Assembly: GCA_002369325.1 (NCBI GenBank)
Contig: DFDU01000033.1
Location: 1 to 5,756 of the forward strand
DNA: 5,756 bases
Origin: Lachnospiraceae bacterium UBA3820
GTDB taxonomy: Bacteria > Bacillota > Clostridia > Lachnospirales > Lachnospiraceae
Direction of reading: 5' to 3'
Position 1 is the stretch's first letter, and the number at the start of each line of letters is the position of its first letter. Below, piece after piece: positions 5,318-5,756 of the stretch. Made by a program: the position numbers and the translations under genes. A model generated the notes under the pieces. The model did no database searches, had not been told where the DNA came from, and worked only from the letters and a program-made list of their open reading frames with translations.

Positions 5318-5596
5318 TTATGCGTCAATATTATATTTTTCTCATAGTTCCATCATATCTGCCTCAAATGATTTATAATCATTTTCACCTTTATCCTAGT
5401 CTATAATTTACTCTTTCACTTATGGTCATACGTCGTGTCCGCATCTTGCTTATCATAATCATTGCTTACCAATACCCCCTTTTGAATAATTGAATATCAG
5501 AAACATACTGGCGAACATAATCAGCAGGCACTGCAATATTCCTTTTTCATAATGGCAGTAAGCTCCAGTCTCTGTTGCTTTTACGATTTCTTTCAT
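5318..5596 (-). pseudogene. Decayed small gene, several frameshifts and stops
   Basis: Leftward reading gives protein-like pieces in different frames. From ATG 5594-5596 it reads MKEIVKATETGAYCHYEKG. One added base would then continue it as NIAVPADYVRQYVSDIQLF. A further frame gives LVSNDYDKQDADTTYDHK up to TGA 5416-5418. The last frame gives DKGENDYKSFEADMMEL, TGA at 5342-5344, and EKYNIDA with TAA at 5318-5320. Joined, these would make a protein of roughly 90-100 residues, so a single ancestral gene with at least two frameshifts and two nonsense codons is plausible. I do not recognise the family. By position it may be a dead toxin-tip or immunity gene from an older cassette. No convincing ribosome-binding site precedes the ATG. 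Confidence 0.45.
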
Positions 5597-5616
5597 AATC
5601 ATTCAAATATTAAAAA

Positions 5617-5756
5617 CTATATTTGATTTTCACTTATTAATTCGTCAATTGCATCTTTAAGCCATTCCCAAATATTATCATAACTCTTACGTTCTTCAAA
5701 TCCAGCACTTGCGTAATCATGAATAATAAACACAGTATCTCCTTTTCCATATTCAA
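5617..5756 (-). CDS. C-terminal end of an unidentified protein, possible immunity protein (partial)
   Basis: One open frame enters from the right edge and gives 45 residues before TAG 5617-5619: YGKGDTVFIIHDYASAGFEE, then KSYDNIWEWLKDAIDELI. It looks genuinely coding, with a Trp-containing amphipathic C-terminal helix, acidic overall. The family is not recognised. Its place just before a decayed gene and an Rhs tip suggests an immunity gene of a preceding cassette, but that is inference from position only. Confidence 0.5.
   Translation of the reverse strand, partial: EYGKGDTVFIIHDYASAGFEERKSYDNIWEWLKDAIDELISENQI

Overview
The window looks like chromosomal DNA of a low-GC Gram-positive anaerobe, most plausibly a Lachnospiraceae-type Clostridia. 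The clues are strong AAGGAGG/GGAGG ribosome-binding sites, consensus-like sigma-A promoters, a multi-sugar ABC ATPase of the MsmX/UgpC type, a YitT/DUF2179 membrane protein and a membrane-anchored LytR_C protein. The taxon is an inference from gene content and composition, not a match.

Left part (1-2760), ordinary genome. Three leftward genes are present: the 5' end of the ABC ATPase (1-160), the YitT-family protein (345-1202) and the LytR_C protein (1269-1826). A rightward SDR oxidoreductase of the FabG/YmfI type (1986-2711) is divergent from them. The two directions share a compact promoter region (1860-1905) with overlapping leftward and rightward promoter elements. A 17-bp hairpin flanked by A and T tracts (1188-1228) covers the yitT start codon and looks like a terminator or attenuator between the two leftward genes.

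Right part (2769-5756), accessory island, all leftward. It looks like a small graveyard or armoury of displaced Rhs polymorphic-toxin cassettes. In transcription order there is the 3' end of an unidentified gene (5617-5756), a heavily decayed small gene (5318-5596), and an Rhs core end fused to a C-terminal toxin whose last ~90 residues resemble the colicin E5 anticodon-nuclease domain (3723-5243). After these come a very AT-rich 142-aa putative immunity protein (3286-3714) whose ribosome-binding site overlaps the toxin stop codon, a second broken copy of the Rhs core end (3006-3226), and a 282-bp imperfect palindrome (2769-3050). The toxin reading frame has no ATG upstream of its core, so by itself it looks silent. 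The usual model for such orphan tips is recombination through the conserved core into a complete rhs gene, which would change the delivered toxin, while the adjacent immunity gene protects the cell.

The most interesting items are the E5-like toxin with an unrecognised partner, the duplicated core end that could recombine, and the multi-block palindrome that ends the array.
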